Shown piece by piece: positions 6,294 to 13,779 of a DNA stretch of 18,460 nt (position 1 is the stretch's first letter; the number at the start of each line of letters is the position of its first letter). The stretch covers positions 1 to 18,460 of the forward strand of contig NZ_JBFRXP010000029.1 in assembly GCF_041146875.1 (NCBI RefSeq). Direction: 5' to 3'. The notes beneath the pieces were generated by a model. That model had not been told where the DNA came from. It saw only the letters and a program-made list of their open reading frames with translations, and ran no database searches. Source of the DNA: Igneacidithiobacillus sp041146875 (GTDB lineage: Bacteria; Pseudomonadota; Gammaproteobacteria; Acidithiobacillales; Acidithiobacillaceae). The translations under genes were made by a program, and so were the position numbers.

Positions 6294-6565
6294 GTCTGCC
6301 CCGTGTACGCGGGGATGAAAGCATTGACAACCGGACAAAGATCCTATTTTTGAGGTCTGCCCCGTGTACGCGGGGATGAAAGGGGCGTGGTTTGGCGGGA
6401 ACATGCGCAGCATGTGTCTGCCCCGTGTATGCGGGGATGAAAGGGGGCCTGACCGATGAATTCCAGGTAGTGTTTTGTCTGCCCCGTGTACGCGGGGATG
6501 AAAGGTCCAGACATACTAACGCCCTGGATTCCACAGCGTCTGCCCCGTGTACGCGGGGATGAATG
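6294..6565 (+). CRISPR. Orphan CRISPR array, 5 repeats and 4 spacers
   Basis: Repeats of 28 nt begin GTCTGCCCCG and end GGGGATGAAAG, starting at 6294, 6355, 6416, 6477 and 6538, an exact 61-nt period with 33-nt spacers. Repeat 3 has one change (GTAT for GTAC). Repeat 5 is degenerate at its right end (GATGAATG), where it runs into a copied piece of hipA. The repeat contains the palindromic CCCCG...CGGGG core typical of type I-E, and also seen in plasmid type IV-A arrays. No cas genes lie in the window, so the type cannot be fixed. None of the four spacers has an evident match elsewhere in the window. Confidence 0.93.
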
Positions 6566-6883
6566 GCCTCCAGGCCGTTGTCCGTCTTCCGAAAGACCAT
6601 AGTGGGCGCAGTCTCATAGCCCTCCGGCCCCTTGCGCCGCAAGGAGCCCACCAACTGACCCTCGTATTCCTTACCTTTCCCTGGGACGTGTACGCGGTCA
6701 AGGTTTATCCAGTTGCCGTCCGGCTGCCGGATGCCCAACTCCAGCGCCGGGTAGGGCTCCCGCTCTGTCTTGGTCCACATCCGAGAAGTTTCCGCCACGG
6801 TATCTATGTCGGGTTCGCGGATAGACCAAAGGGGACCCAGCGGCGCGGGTCCGTCATGTCGCAACCGATGCTCCAGTCTGTCC
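6562..6883 (-). pseudogene. Copied fragment of hipA (C-terminal extension, codons about 402-509)
   Basis: 322 bp aligned without gaps to 10995-11316, with about nine substitutions (97% identity). It encodes the part of HipA that follows the kinase domain. The frame is intact: from a possible GTG at 6942 an ORF runs through the fragment and then antisense through the CRISPR repeats. It has no visible ribosome site, so I treat it as a remnant. The left end is fused to the last CRISPR repeat. Near the junction both partners carry a similar CGGGGATG / CGGGGAATG string, a possible microhomology. It lies 108 bases downstream of the R-M gene stop. Confidence 0.85.
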
Positions 6884-6991
6884 TGAATATCAACTGAAAT
6901 CCCCGAAATTATGTAGCTGTTGCCATTTCGGCGATAAATCACTGCATTACGTTAGCATCGCCAGTCTGGCGTAGTTGTAGTCTCTAGTCGC

Positions 6992-9900
6992 TTAGCGTTG
7001 GCGCCGCTGCATCCACGATTTTAGAATCGTCTCACCATCTGATTCGATCTTGCGCACCAGGGCGACACGCTTGGCCGCATCATGTTCTTTATGCGCTTTT
7101 TCAACGACGGTTGCCAAGTCAATGTGGCCTACGTTCGCGCCATCAAAGTTGGGCACCTGCATATGCTTGAACACGTTGCCAACCTGGATCGACACGTTAT
7201 GGCTCTCCACCCACTCCCGCACCGTAGGCGTATTCAGCAGGCCGCATAGGAAATACGCCGGCTCTTTGTCGTCGAATGCGGCGAAATAGATTTTGTGGTC
7301 GGGCACATAGGGCCGCTTCCCAACCCCCGGCACGACCGCGCAGCCAGCCACGGCCGCGTAGAAGCCTCCTGCACGCAACATCTCCGGCCAGATTACTTTC
7401 CACGGCTGGAACGTGTAGTCGCCGACATTGTAGATGGCATAGAAGGGAGCGCCCGGCATTTGGCGGCGGTAGGTCGAGCGCTCGTTTAGTAACGTCTTGT
7501 GGCGGGTAAACCACGCTCTCGTCTTGGCAAGGGCGGCGCCATTCATTGCCGTTTCCGAAGCATCATAGTCATCGTCGCCAATGCCGCGATTGGGAACGAA
7601 GGCATATAGCTCGTCATCCGCGCGCTGCGGAGCGCTCAACCGCAGATAGCATGTCTCAAAATCGCCCGCACCCTTGACCAAGGGATACAGCAAGCTGGCT
7701 TCTACCCACGCGGTCTTGGCGGCACCGATTTCCTTTTTGCCAGAGTCGGGGCAACTGCGGACCTGTACCAAGTTGCCATTGCTCTTGAGGATCGGTACGA
7801 AATACACGCCGTTCAGATCCGTGGTAATGCCCTTGCGCCCCGCAGTCCACGTACAAGCCCCGGAAAGCGCCTGCAAGACCTGGTAGCGACCTTCGGCCAG
7901 TACCGCCCAGGGAGAGCCCGGTTCATCGACTGGCGCCGCCTCCTTGGGCGTGATGGCGATCCGCGCCATTACATCCGGCAGACTCAGCCCGATCGGAATG
8001 GCCTTGGCGTTGCCAGCCGTGCTATCCCACAGCCGATAGGGCACGGGATACGTGCCGGGCTTCTTGGTTTTGTCGAACACGGCGACGACGGTATGGTTCG
8101 TAGCGTCGTCGAAGGGTTTCAACGCTTTCATGTCGTCGACGCTGATCGGTTTCAGGTGCAACGTCTTCGGATTGGTCGGCACCAAGCGGAAATGGCGGAA
8201 GCCCGCCGACGATGGATTCTTGAAAATCTCGCCGCGAATGACAAAAGCTAGTCGCCCGTTGGTCTTCAACCACTTGTCCGAAGTGGTGTAGGTAATCATC
8301 GCCGAAATGTCCAACTCGTTGCCGCCGTGGCGCTTGTTCTTCGAGAAGATGCCGTAATGCTCGCACGTTGGCTTGACCCGCTGGCGGTAAGCGTCGGGCA
8401 GCTTCGACCAGCGCACCCAAGGCGGATTCCCGACGATGCAGTCGAAATGGCCGGCGGTCGCCGACCAGAAGAAGTTACGCACAATCCTGAACCAAATGCC
8501 GTTCCACTGCTGCCGGTGCAAATGCAATATTTTATCATACGTGTGCTGCAATGGTTCGCGCCACTCGTCGGCCTCGTTCGGGGTCAGCAACTCAGCAGCC
8601 AGCAATCGCGCTTCGGCTTGCTCATATTCAAGATCGTCCTCGACATTCTCGCCCATTTGCGCAAACACTTGATCCAAGCGGGCACGGTCAAAGGCCAATG
8701 CAGACGGAAGGGTGATGTCCAGCCTTGCGACTTGGCTGCCGATCTGGTATTCCACCACGTCCTGCCCTTTCGCTGGATCGGGTGCAGGGGAATAGATCGC
8801 ATCGGCGAGTAGCACAGGGATTTCGAGCGTGTGGCCAGGGGATGCCTTCAAGAGGTCGGCGATCTCCATCAGGAAATTGACCCGTGCTGTTTGCACCGCA
8901 AGGGGATTCAGATCGAAGCCCCACACGGAAGTGCAAACGTTTTCGAGCAGCCGTTCCGCATCCCATCGGGCCTTGACGGCTTCCTCGCGCATGAGGCGCA
9001 GGACGGCGACCAGGAAGGCGCCGGAACCGCATGTGGGATCGAGTACGCGCTTGCCTAGCCAGGCGCCACGGCGAGCTTTCTCAACGGTAAAGTCAACCAA
9101 CCAATCGGGCGTGTAGAACTCGCCCAAACTTTGCCGTAGCTTGCCGGGCACCAAGTCTTGATAGAGGTCGCGCAGCACGTCGCGCGTATGCGTCAAATAA
9201 TCGGTGCGGTACAGCGAGAGTGCAGCCAATAAACCGCGCAAGGCAGGTACGAGCTGGGCGGAGTACGCATCGTCGCGGGCTACGTCCAGATACCAACTGA
9301 AAATCGCTTCCTCCACGAATCCACGAATGCCCGCTTGCTCGAAGATGCCGGCGCGCTCTATGTCTTGGGATAGCGTATCGAGTAAGGCGGCGTCATCGAG
9401 CAGGCCGGACATGGCCTGTGCCGGCTGCTGCGTTGTCGTCAGTCCGTGGGCGGAGATGATTTCCGCCGCCAGCAACTTGATCAGCAGCGAGTTGTAGGAG
9501 TGGATGACGAACAACCGACCTGCCATGGCCTGTTCAAGGTTCCCGTTCCACGAAAACCCAATCTCCTGATTGATGGCGTCCGCTTGCAGCACCGACATAT
9601 CGGCCACTTGGCCGTAGAGGCTACGCCATTCCTCGAACAGCATCTTGATCTTGGAACTGCCTTTCTGGGCCAACTCGCCGGCCAGGGCGTCGGACATCGA
9701 CTGCATTAACGAGCGCCCGTTGGCCGAACCGTGGCCGAAGTCGGCCATCAGATGGCCGATTGTGATGGCTCGCCGCGTGTCCGCCCTGATTGCCTGGATA
9801 ACCAGGCCCACCGCGTATTCGGAAAACGGAACAAGGTGCTCGGTGTGGATCACGCAATCGCGCACCTGGGCGAAACAGACATGATCGCCGTCGATGGCGA

Positions 9901-10231
9901 TACCGATGTAATCCTCCGGGGGGATGCCTGACTTCTTCGCTTCGCGCAGGATGTAGGGCAACAGGCGCTTGTCGGTGGCCTCCTTGAACTTGGCGCTGCC
10001 CTTCTTGCCCTTAAAGAAACCCGGCGCCTTGAACTCGATGATGACGTTGTTGTAGCTGCTGTCCTTCTTCGCCCGTTCGGCATCGAAGGGCTTGCCTATC
10101 GCTGCTTCCAGGGCGGATACCCACGCTAAGCGAACCTCCTCCTCGCCTTCCCACGGCCGGCTGCGCCGGGCCGCGATATGCGCGTAAGCGGCCTGCTGTC
10201 TTGTCCTGTCAGTAATTATGGATTGGCTCAT
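6992..10231 (-). CDS. Large adenine DNA methyltransferase, type IIG-like restriction-modification protein
   Basis: 1079 residues. The start at ATG 10231 (MSQSIITD) is preferred, because the frame upstream of it contains the promoter. An N-terminal domain carries IIEFK at about residues 64-68, the E-x-K part of a PD-(D/E)xK nuclease. A helical region follows, then the methyltransferase domain: GEFYTPDWLVDF (about 370), SAM-binding motif I DPTCGSGAF (398-406), WGFDLNPLAV (about 437), and the catalytic NPPW (602-605). The C-terminal third should be the target-recognition region. This order matches type IIG (Eco57I-like) enzymes that join cutting and N6-adenine methylation in one chain. A defence methylase without cutting activity, as in BREX or DISARM, is the alternative, but no companion genes for those are seen. 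Transcription probably starts from the copied promoter at 10281-10309. Confidence 0.82.
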   Translation of the reverse strand: MSQSIITDRTRQQAAYAHIAARRSRPWEGEEEVRLAWVSALEAAIGKPFDAERAKKDSSYNNVIIEFKAPGFFKGKKGSAKFKEATDKRLLPYILREAKKSGIPPEDYIGIAIDGDHVCFAQVRDCVIHTEHLVPFSEYAVGLVIQAIRADTRRAITIGHLMADFGHGSANGRSLMQSMSDALAGELAQKGSSKIKMLFEEWRSLYGQVADMSVLQADAINQEIGFSWNGNLEQAMAGRLFVIHSYNSLLIKLLAAEIISAHGLTTTQQPAQAMSGLLDDAALLDTLSQDIERAGIFEQAGIRGFVEEAIFSWYLDVARDDAYSAQLVPALRGLLAALSLYRTDYLTHTRDVLRDLYQDLVPGKLRQSLGEFYTPDWLVDFTVEKARRGAWLGKRVLDPTCGSGAFLVAVLRLMREEAVKARWDAERLLENVCTSVWGFDLNPLAVQTARVNFLMEIADLLKASPGHTLEIPVLLADAIYSPAPDPAKGQDVVEYQIGSQVARLDITLPSALAFDRARLDQVFAQMGENVEDDLEYEQAEARLLAAELLTPNEADEWREPLQHTYDKILHLHRQQWNGIWFRIVRNFFWSATAGHFDCIVGNPPWVRWSKLPDAYRQRVKPTCEHYGIFSKNKRHGGNELDISAMITYTTSDKWLKTNGRLAFVIRGEIFKNPSSAGFRHFRLVPTNPKTLHLKPISVDDMKALKPFDDATNHTVVAVFDKTKKPGTYPVPYRLWDSTAGNAKAIPIGLSLPDVMARIAITPKEAAPVDEPGSPWAVLAEGRYQVLQALSGACTWTAGRKGITTDLNGVYFVPILKSNGNLVQVRSCPDSGKKEIGAAKTAWVEASLLYPLVKGAGDFETCYLRLSAPQRADDELYAFVPNRGIGDDDYDASETAMNGAALAKTRAWFTRHKTLLNERSTYRRQMPGAPFYAIYNVGDYTFQPWKVIWPEMLRAGGFYAAVAGCAVVPGVGKRPYVPDHKIYFAAFDDKEPAYFLCGLLNTPTVREWVESHNVSIQVGNVFKHMQVPNFDGANVGHIDLATVVEKAHKEHDAAKRVALVRKIESDGETILKSWMQRRQR

Positions 10232-10280
10232 TATGTATTGTTGAGAGAAGCGGTGCGTGGCCAGAGGTGACTTTATTCTT

Positions 10281-10309
10281 AACGTAGCGCGGAGGCAGGG
10301 GATTGTCAA
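10281..10309 (-). promoter_or_regulatory. Sigma-70 type promoter of the R-M gene
   Basis: Read leftwards: TTGACA (10304-10309), exactly 17 bases, TACGTT (10281-10286). The -35 is perfect and the -10 weak. Predicted transcription start is about 45 bases before ATG 10231. An identical promoter stands before hipB. Confidence 0.65.
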
Positions 10310-10326
10310 AATTATTTGTCATTTTG
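10307..10326. promoter_or_regulatory. Candidate operator overlapping the -35 of the R-M gene promoter
   Basis: CAAAAT, 8 bases, ATTTTG: perfect 6-bp arms with 8-bp spacing, overlapping the -35 hexamer. The geometry resembles the E. coli HipB site (TATCC-N8-GGATA) though the bases differ. The same site, with one mismatch, lies at the hipB promoter. Confidence 0.5.
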
Positions 10327-10648
10327 AAAAACGAGAAAGACACCCGTGGGCTGCACCCCCAATGCCCGTGCCCTGGGGGAACAGGACCACGCGGCCATGC
10401 CCCTCCATCTCCCGCAAGATGAGACGCAGCCCCATGGGCGAGCGCTGGTCCAGGGCCACCATCCGATGCCCGCCCGTGGCCCGGCCATACCAGCGCAGTA
10501 CCCGCGAAAATGCCGGATGACGCGCATAGTCCGGGTCCACCGCAAACAGGTAGCCATAATGCCCGCCGACGCACTGCAGATAACGGGCTACGGCTGGACC
10601 ATCCAGCAGAGACGTGTGGGGGCGAACGAGGATCAGATGGCCGGGCAT
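10319..10648 (-). pseudogene. Acyltransferase (PlsC-like) fragment, left copy
   Basis: About 109 codons of a lysophospholipid-type acyltransferase. The catalytic HX4D motif (HTSLLD, about residues 11-16) and the FPQGTG motif (about 91-96) are present. The sequence after GTGIG is replaced by an unrelated tail (GAAHGCLSRFSK) and a stop. Normal family members continue for many more residues, so this is a C-terminally truncated remnant. The frame is open a little upstream of ATG 10648 to a stop near 10695, so the natural N-terminus may also be missing. It is unlikely to be functional, but its last bases run into the promoter that serves the R-M gene. Confidence 0.65.
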
Positions 10649-10676
10649 CTCAGGCTCCAGATAGAGAGGGATGCCG

Positions 10677-10690
10677 GGGTATAGATCGGG
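10677..10690 (-). repeat. Partial dispersed motif (GATCTATACCCC), reverse orientation
   Basis: CCGATCTATACCCC on the minus strand, preceded by ACCCG, resembles the right half of the motif at 51, 2502 and 4081. It lies between the hipA stop and the acyltransferase remnant, again at a module boundary. Confidence 0.4.
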
Positions 10691-10715
10691 GACGGGTTAG
10701 AGGTTTGGGGAGGGG

Positions 10716-12521
10716 TTACAACTCGGTGCCATGTTTTTTTCTTCCTGGGGAACTTGACGGCTGGGGATTGTCATTCATCTTATTGATCTCTGGCTTGCCG
10801 GGATCGATTCCCAACAACTGCTGAAGTAACTGTCCTTCCCGATGATTCGGGATAGCCTTCAGCATTTCGTTCTGGCGCAAGATGGCTGGGCGCTCATGGA
10901 TCATCTCTCCGTCGCGGGTAATCGTAACCTCAGCCTTGCCATGCTCCGACTTCGATAGGATAACTATCAGAGGCTCCTCGCCGGGGAATGCCGCAATGGC
11001 CTCCAGGCCGTTGTCCGTCTTCCGGAAGACCATAGTGGGCGCAGTCTCATAGCCCTCCGGCCCCTTGCGCCGCAAGGTGCCCACCAACTGACCCTCGTAT
11101 TCCTTACCTTTCCCTGGGACGTGTACGCGGTCAAGGTTTATCCAGTTGCCGTCAGGCTGCCGGATGCCCGACTCCAGCGCCGGGTAGGGCTCCCGCTCTG
11201 CCTTGGTCCACATCCGAGAAGTTTCCGCCACGGTATCTATGTCAGGTTCACGGATAGACCAGAGGTGACCCAGCGGCGCGGGTCCGTCATGTCGCAACCG
11301 ATGCTCCAGTCTGTCCAGCATGGAATCCACAAACAGCTTGCGCCGGCCATCCAGACCGGAATCTGCCCAAATCGTCCGGCGATATCGTTGTGCGGTATTC
11401 CACACGCTTTCCTGAAGCTCCTGATACATTTGCCGAGCATTCCCGTGCTGGATGTCAGACGTGTCCCACAAATCATTCAGGCGGTCCTGGTCCAACCATT
11501 GCTTATGCTGCGTGGCTTCGTCCGGGAAATGCTGATGGATCGTCAACGCAGGAAAATCATTTGGCAGGAACAAGGTGGTGTCCAATACGTCATAAGATGG
11601 CGCCAGACGAACATCTTCCATGGATCGATAGATCAGCCCGAAGTTCTTCAGATGAGCATCCCCATTGCGCAGGATGTCGTTGAGCAAAAGAATCCTGAGA
11701 ACGGTTTCCTTGCCCTGGATTACGTATTCCTCGGACACGAAGGAGTCCACCATGACGAAGAGCTTTTCCTGACAACCATTATACTTGAACGCAGGAGAAA
11801 ACCCGTTCAGGGCGCACGCATCCTCAAAGCCCATGCGTGCCCCATCGGGTTCAATGTCGAAACGGTTGACGAGCAGAGCCTCTCCCGTGATATTTCTTCG
11901 CGCCTCTACAGTGGGTATTCCTGCTTCACGAGATGCCAGGAGTGCGAAATCCTCAGCAAGCGTAATACCAAAGTATTGCGGAGATTCCAGTTTCAGGATG
12001 CAATCTTGAAAATACAGCGTTCTACTGCCGCCCTTTGGTAAAACGACCTTGGGCATGGCGCCAGATACTCCCAGATTTTCCGCGCCAATGGAGCGAAAAA
12101 GGTCTTGCATCCATTTTTCATGACCTGTCGGCACAATGGCATCCAGCAATTCCTGATCCAGCGTCCTGCTGGATCTTGGACCACCAAAACTCAAACGTCC
12201 GATCAGATTCCGACCGGCCACTTGCAACAGTGTGAATTTGTCGGAAATGGCAAACCCTTTACCTGCCTGCTCCGATAACCGTTCCAGAGCCCAACCTTCC
12301 GGAAGTGAAGTTTGAAACGAAATGGGCATGTCAAACAGATCGGTATACTCACGCCCGGCCACCGGCATGAGCAAAGACACCAGGTTTTCTTCGGGGACGT
12401 TTTCCTTATAACGAAAATCATAGCGATTCTGCACCCCGGAAGATTGCAGGACGCTTCTTTTTTCCAGAGTGCCGACTTCCCGATCATTACAGAACACGGA
12501 AACAGAAACCTTTTTCTCCAT
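10716..12521 (-). CDS. hipA: HipA-family serine/threonine kinase toxin with a 200-residue C-terminal extension
   Basis: 601 residues. Residues 1-400 carry the HipA fold. Visible are the N-terminal beta subdomain, the loop SGAMPKVVLP (about 153-162; compare the Ser-Gly-x-x-Pro-Lys loop of HipA), ILKLES (about 175-180), the catalytic loop NGDAHLKNF (286-294) and the Mg-binding Asp in APSYDVL (about 311). HipA kinases phosphorylate protein targets such as GltX and stop growth until held by HipB. Known HipA proteins are about 440 residues; this one has an extra C-terminal region of about 200 residues (402-601) of unknown function, rich in charged residues and Pro. Codons 402-509 are duplicated at 6562-6883. 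It starts 12 bases after hipB with ribosome site GAGAGG, so the pair is an operon. Confidence 0.88.
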   Translation of the reverse strand: MEKKVSVSVFCNDREVGTLEKRSVLQSSGVQNRYDFRYKENVPEENLVSLLMPVAGREYTDLFDMPISFQTSLPEGWALERLSEQAGKGFAISDKFTLLQVAGRNLIGRLSFGGPRSSRTLDQELLDAIVPTGHEKWMQDLFRSIGAENLGVSGAMPKVVLPKGGSRTLYFQDCILKLESPQYFGITLAEDFALLASREAGIPTVEARRNITGEALLVNRFDIEPDGARMGFEDACALNGFSPAFKYNGCQEKLFVMVDSFVSEEYVIQGKETVLRILLLNDILRNGDAHLKNFGLIYRSMEDVRLAPSYDVLDTTLFLPNDFPALTIHQHFPDEATQHKQWLDQDRLNDLWDTSDIQHGNARQMYQELQESVWNTAQRYRRTIWADSGLDGRRKLFVDSMLDRLEHRLRHDGPAPLGHLWSIREPDIDTVAETSRMWTKAEREPYPALESGIRQPDGNWINLDRVHVPGKGKEYEGQLVGTLRRKGPEGYETAPTMVFRKTDNGLEAIAAFPGEEPLIVILSKSEHGKAEVTITRDGEMIHERPAILRQNEMLKAIPNHREGQLLQQLLGIDPGKPEINKMNDNPQPSSSPGRKKHGTEL

Positions 12522-12533
12522 CGCCAGGACCTC

Positions 12534-12845
12534 TCAGCAAAGCCCTATGGTTGTCTGAAGAACTTCTTGCAAACGCGGGAAGCGCTTATGCCGTAGATTG
12601 CCAAGCAAGGGAACATCCGTGTTAACGGGCGCATCCGGCTCTTGTTGTGGCAAGGGAGAAAGTTGAATCTGCAAGCCCAGAATAGCAGCAATTTCCCCGG
12701 CAACACCTACAGACAGACCAGCCCCCTGCTCATAAGCGATCAGAGTTGCACGAGAAACACCGACACGATCCGCCAATTCCGCCTGGGTGATTCCCAACGC
12801 CCGGCGGACTCTGCGGATTTCTGCACCAAAGCTCTTCGCATCCAT
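12534..12845 (-). CDS. hipB: HipB-like helix-turn-helix antitoxin
   Basis: 103 residues. An XRE-type helix-turn-helix occupies about residues 7-60 (GITQAELADRVGVSRATLIAYEQG is the core, given here only as a landmark of the fold). A tail with Pro and Gln follows and probably contacts the toxin or is the degradation signal. In the hipBA family the antitoxin binds HipA and represses its own promoter. The start at ATG 12845 has a strong ribosome site (GGAGGGG, 5-8 bases upstream); the longer frame upstream of it is the acyltransferase remnant. Promoter and candidate operator lie at 12873-12918. Because the same promoter/operator copy stands before the R-M gene, HipB may repress that gene too (inference). 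Confidence 0.88.
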   Translation of the reverse strand: MDAKSFGAEIRRVRRALGITQAELADRVGVSRATLIAYEQGAGLSVGVAGEIAAILGLQIQLSPLPQQEPDAPVNTDVPLLGNLRHKRFPRLQEVLQTTIGLC

Positions 12846-12872
12846 TTTGCCCCTCCGTGGTTCATGATTCTT

Positions 12873-12901
12873 AACGTAGCGCGGAGGCAGGGGTTTGTCA
12901 A
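12873..12901 (-). promoter_or_regulatory. Sigma-70 type promoter of hipBA
   Basis: Read leftwards: TTGACA (12896-12901), 17 bases, TACGTT (12873-12878). Predicted start about 20 bases before ATG 12845, leaving room for the ribosome site. Confidence 0.65.
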
Positions 12902-12918
12902 GATTATTTGACATTTTG
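12899..12918. promoter_or_regulatory. Candidate HipB operator
   Basis: CAAAAT-N8-ATCTTG on the minus strand, one mismatch from a perfect 6-8-6 inverted repeat, overlapping the -35. The equivalent site at 10307-10326 is perfect. A spacing of 8 fits a HipB-type dimer. Confidence 0.5.
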
Positions 12919-13163
12919 AAAAACGAGAAAGACACCCGTGGGCTGCACCCCCAATGCCCGTGCCCTGGGGGAACAGGACCACGCGGCCATGCCCCTCCAT
13001 CTCCCGCAAGATGAGACGCAGCCCCATGGGCGAGCGCTGGTCCAGGGCCACCATCCGATGCCCGCCCGTGGCCCAGCCATACCAGCGCAGTACCCGCGAA
13101 AATGCCGGATGACGCGCATAATCCGGGTCCACCGCAAACAGGTAGCCATAATGCCCGCCGACG
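12911..13163 (-). pseudogene. Acyltransferase fragment, right copy
   Basis: Carries the GGHYGYLFAVDPDYARH to FPQGTGIG part of the acyltransferase described at 10319-10648, with the same abnormal C-terminal tail. It lacks the HX4D active-site motif, because the sequence is cut at 13163. Both copies share the broken 3' end, so the fusion to the promoter is older than the duplication. Confidence 0.65.
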
Positions 13164-13381
13164 ACCGCCAGAGATCATCCGATCATGGCAGAAAGGCCCA
13201 GAAGCAACACGAGTGACGGAGCGCAGCGACGGCGCGAGGGGTGCTCGGGGCCGATACTGGCGGGGCGCACTCCTTCTTTATCTTGCACTCACTCCTATCT
13301 ATCTACCAAGAAAATCATGCCTAGACCCTAAAAAAGCCCGCACAATTCCCTGCATGGGACCACCTACATCCGGTCAGGCGG
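13164..13381. other. Intergenic stretch without a supported gene
   Basis: About 220 bases. There is a GC-rich part (13200-13265) and an AT-richer part with TATCTATCTA around 13300. A run of GATAGATAGATA also occurs just after the tnpB stub (about 18387), but the match is too short to claim a shared origin. A possible leftward terminator is listed separately. Confidence 0.5.
13330..13358 (-). terminator. Possible Rho-independent terminator for leftward transcription
   Basis: On the minus strand: CCC(AT)GCA, loop GGGAATTG, TGCGGG, then CTTTTTT. The stem has a two-base bulge, but the T-run is good. It would stop leftward transcription, originally from ardC, before it reaches hipBA. Confidence 0.4.
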
Positions 13382-13410
13382 TTGGACAATCGTATAATCT
13401 AGGATACAAT
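13382..13410 (+). promoter_or_regulatory. Promoter of the HigB-like gene with possible operator
   Basis: TTGGAC (13382-13387), 17 bases, TACAAT (13405-13410), just before ATG 13418. ACAAT at 13387-13390 region and ATTGT at 13409-13413 form an inverted pair around the -10, plausible as the site of a lost antitoxin. Confidence 0.55.
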
Positions 13411-13417
13411 TGTGGGT

Positions 13418-13494
13418 ATGAACAGCATCAAGACCACAGCGATATTCGATCGATGGTTTGACGGGCTGCGGGATCGTCAGGCCAAAGCGCGAAT
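13418..13494 (+). pseudogene. 5' stub of a RelE/HigB-type toxin gene
   Basis: The first 26 codons (beginning MNSIKTTAIFDRWFDGL and continuing RDRQAKARI) match the N-terminus of the Gp49-like/HigB branch of RelE-type mRNA-cleaving toxins, in which F-x-x-W-F-x-x-L-R-D-x-x-A-x-x-R-I is characteristic. The gene is cut at codon 26 by repeat copy C. Neither the catalytic C-terminus nor an antitoxin gene is found. The frame stays open through the repeat to 13786, which would give a meaningless fusion. Its promoter at 13382-13410 is intact. Confidence 0.7.
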
Positions 13495-13779
13495 CCACAG
13501 GAGAGTCGGCGTGCTCAGCAAGCCTTTTCGCGCGTCGTTGCGCGATCGGCCTTGCGCTGCCGACCAGATAATAGACCCCAGCCGCCCTGGTCATCGGCGC
13601 ACCGTCACGCCCTCGTTGGGGCGCCGTCGGTGCACTCGTCTCCCAAATGGCTCGACGCCAACCATGCGGCACAGCACGCGCCTGCACTCCCAGCTTACGC
13701 GGTCGCTTCGGCGGATGCAGTACACCGCGTTGGCTTCTGGGGACTACTCGCCCCCGCTTCGCTCTCCTGGCTCGCAGCG
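13495..13779 (-). mobile_element. 285-bp structured repeat element, copy C
   Basis: Exactly 285 bp with both conserved ends, almost identical to copies A and D. Its two sides carry the 5' parts of two different convergent genes (HigB-like on the left, ardC on the right). A simple insertion into one gene would leave both halves of that gene, so this copy probably arose by recombination between two elements with loss of the DNA between them. Confidence 0.88.

Larger units (their letters stand above)
10275..10571 (-). repeat. Duplicated promoter/acyltransferase block, left copy
   Basis: 297 bp, ungapped, about five mismatches to 12867-13163 (98% identity), in direct orientation. It contains the promoter, a candidate operator and part of a broken acyltransferase. 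The two copies stand upstream of two different cargoes: the R-M gene here and hipBA at the other. Confidence 0.9.
12867..13163 (-). repeat. Duplicated promoter/acyltransferase block, right copy
   Basis: 297 bp, ungapped match to 10275-10571. Similarity begins within about 10 bases of the predicted transcription start and ends abruptly at 13163, where the acyltransferase sequence is cut and unrelated DNA begins. Confidence 0.9.

Noticed and set aside
6289..6942. A 217-codon minus-strand ORF crossing the CRISPR array
   Set aside because: Its second half is antisense CRISPR repeats (recurring HPRVHGAD / SSPRTRG) and the first part is the copied hipA fragment. There is no ribosome site, so it is not a gene in its own right.
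12534..13178. 214-residue fusion of the acyltransferase fragment with HipB
   Set aside because: The promoter and a strong ribosome site lie between the two parts. HipB starts at 12845, and the longer frame is a chance in-frame join.
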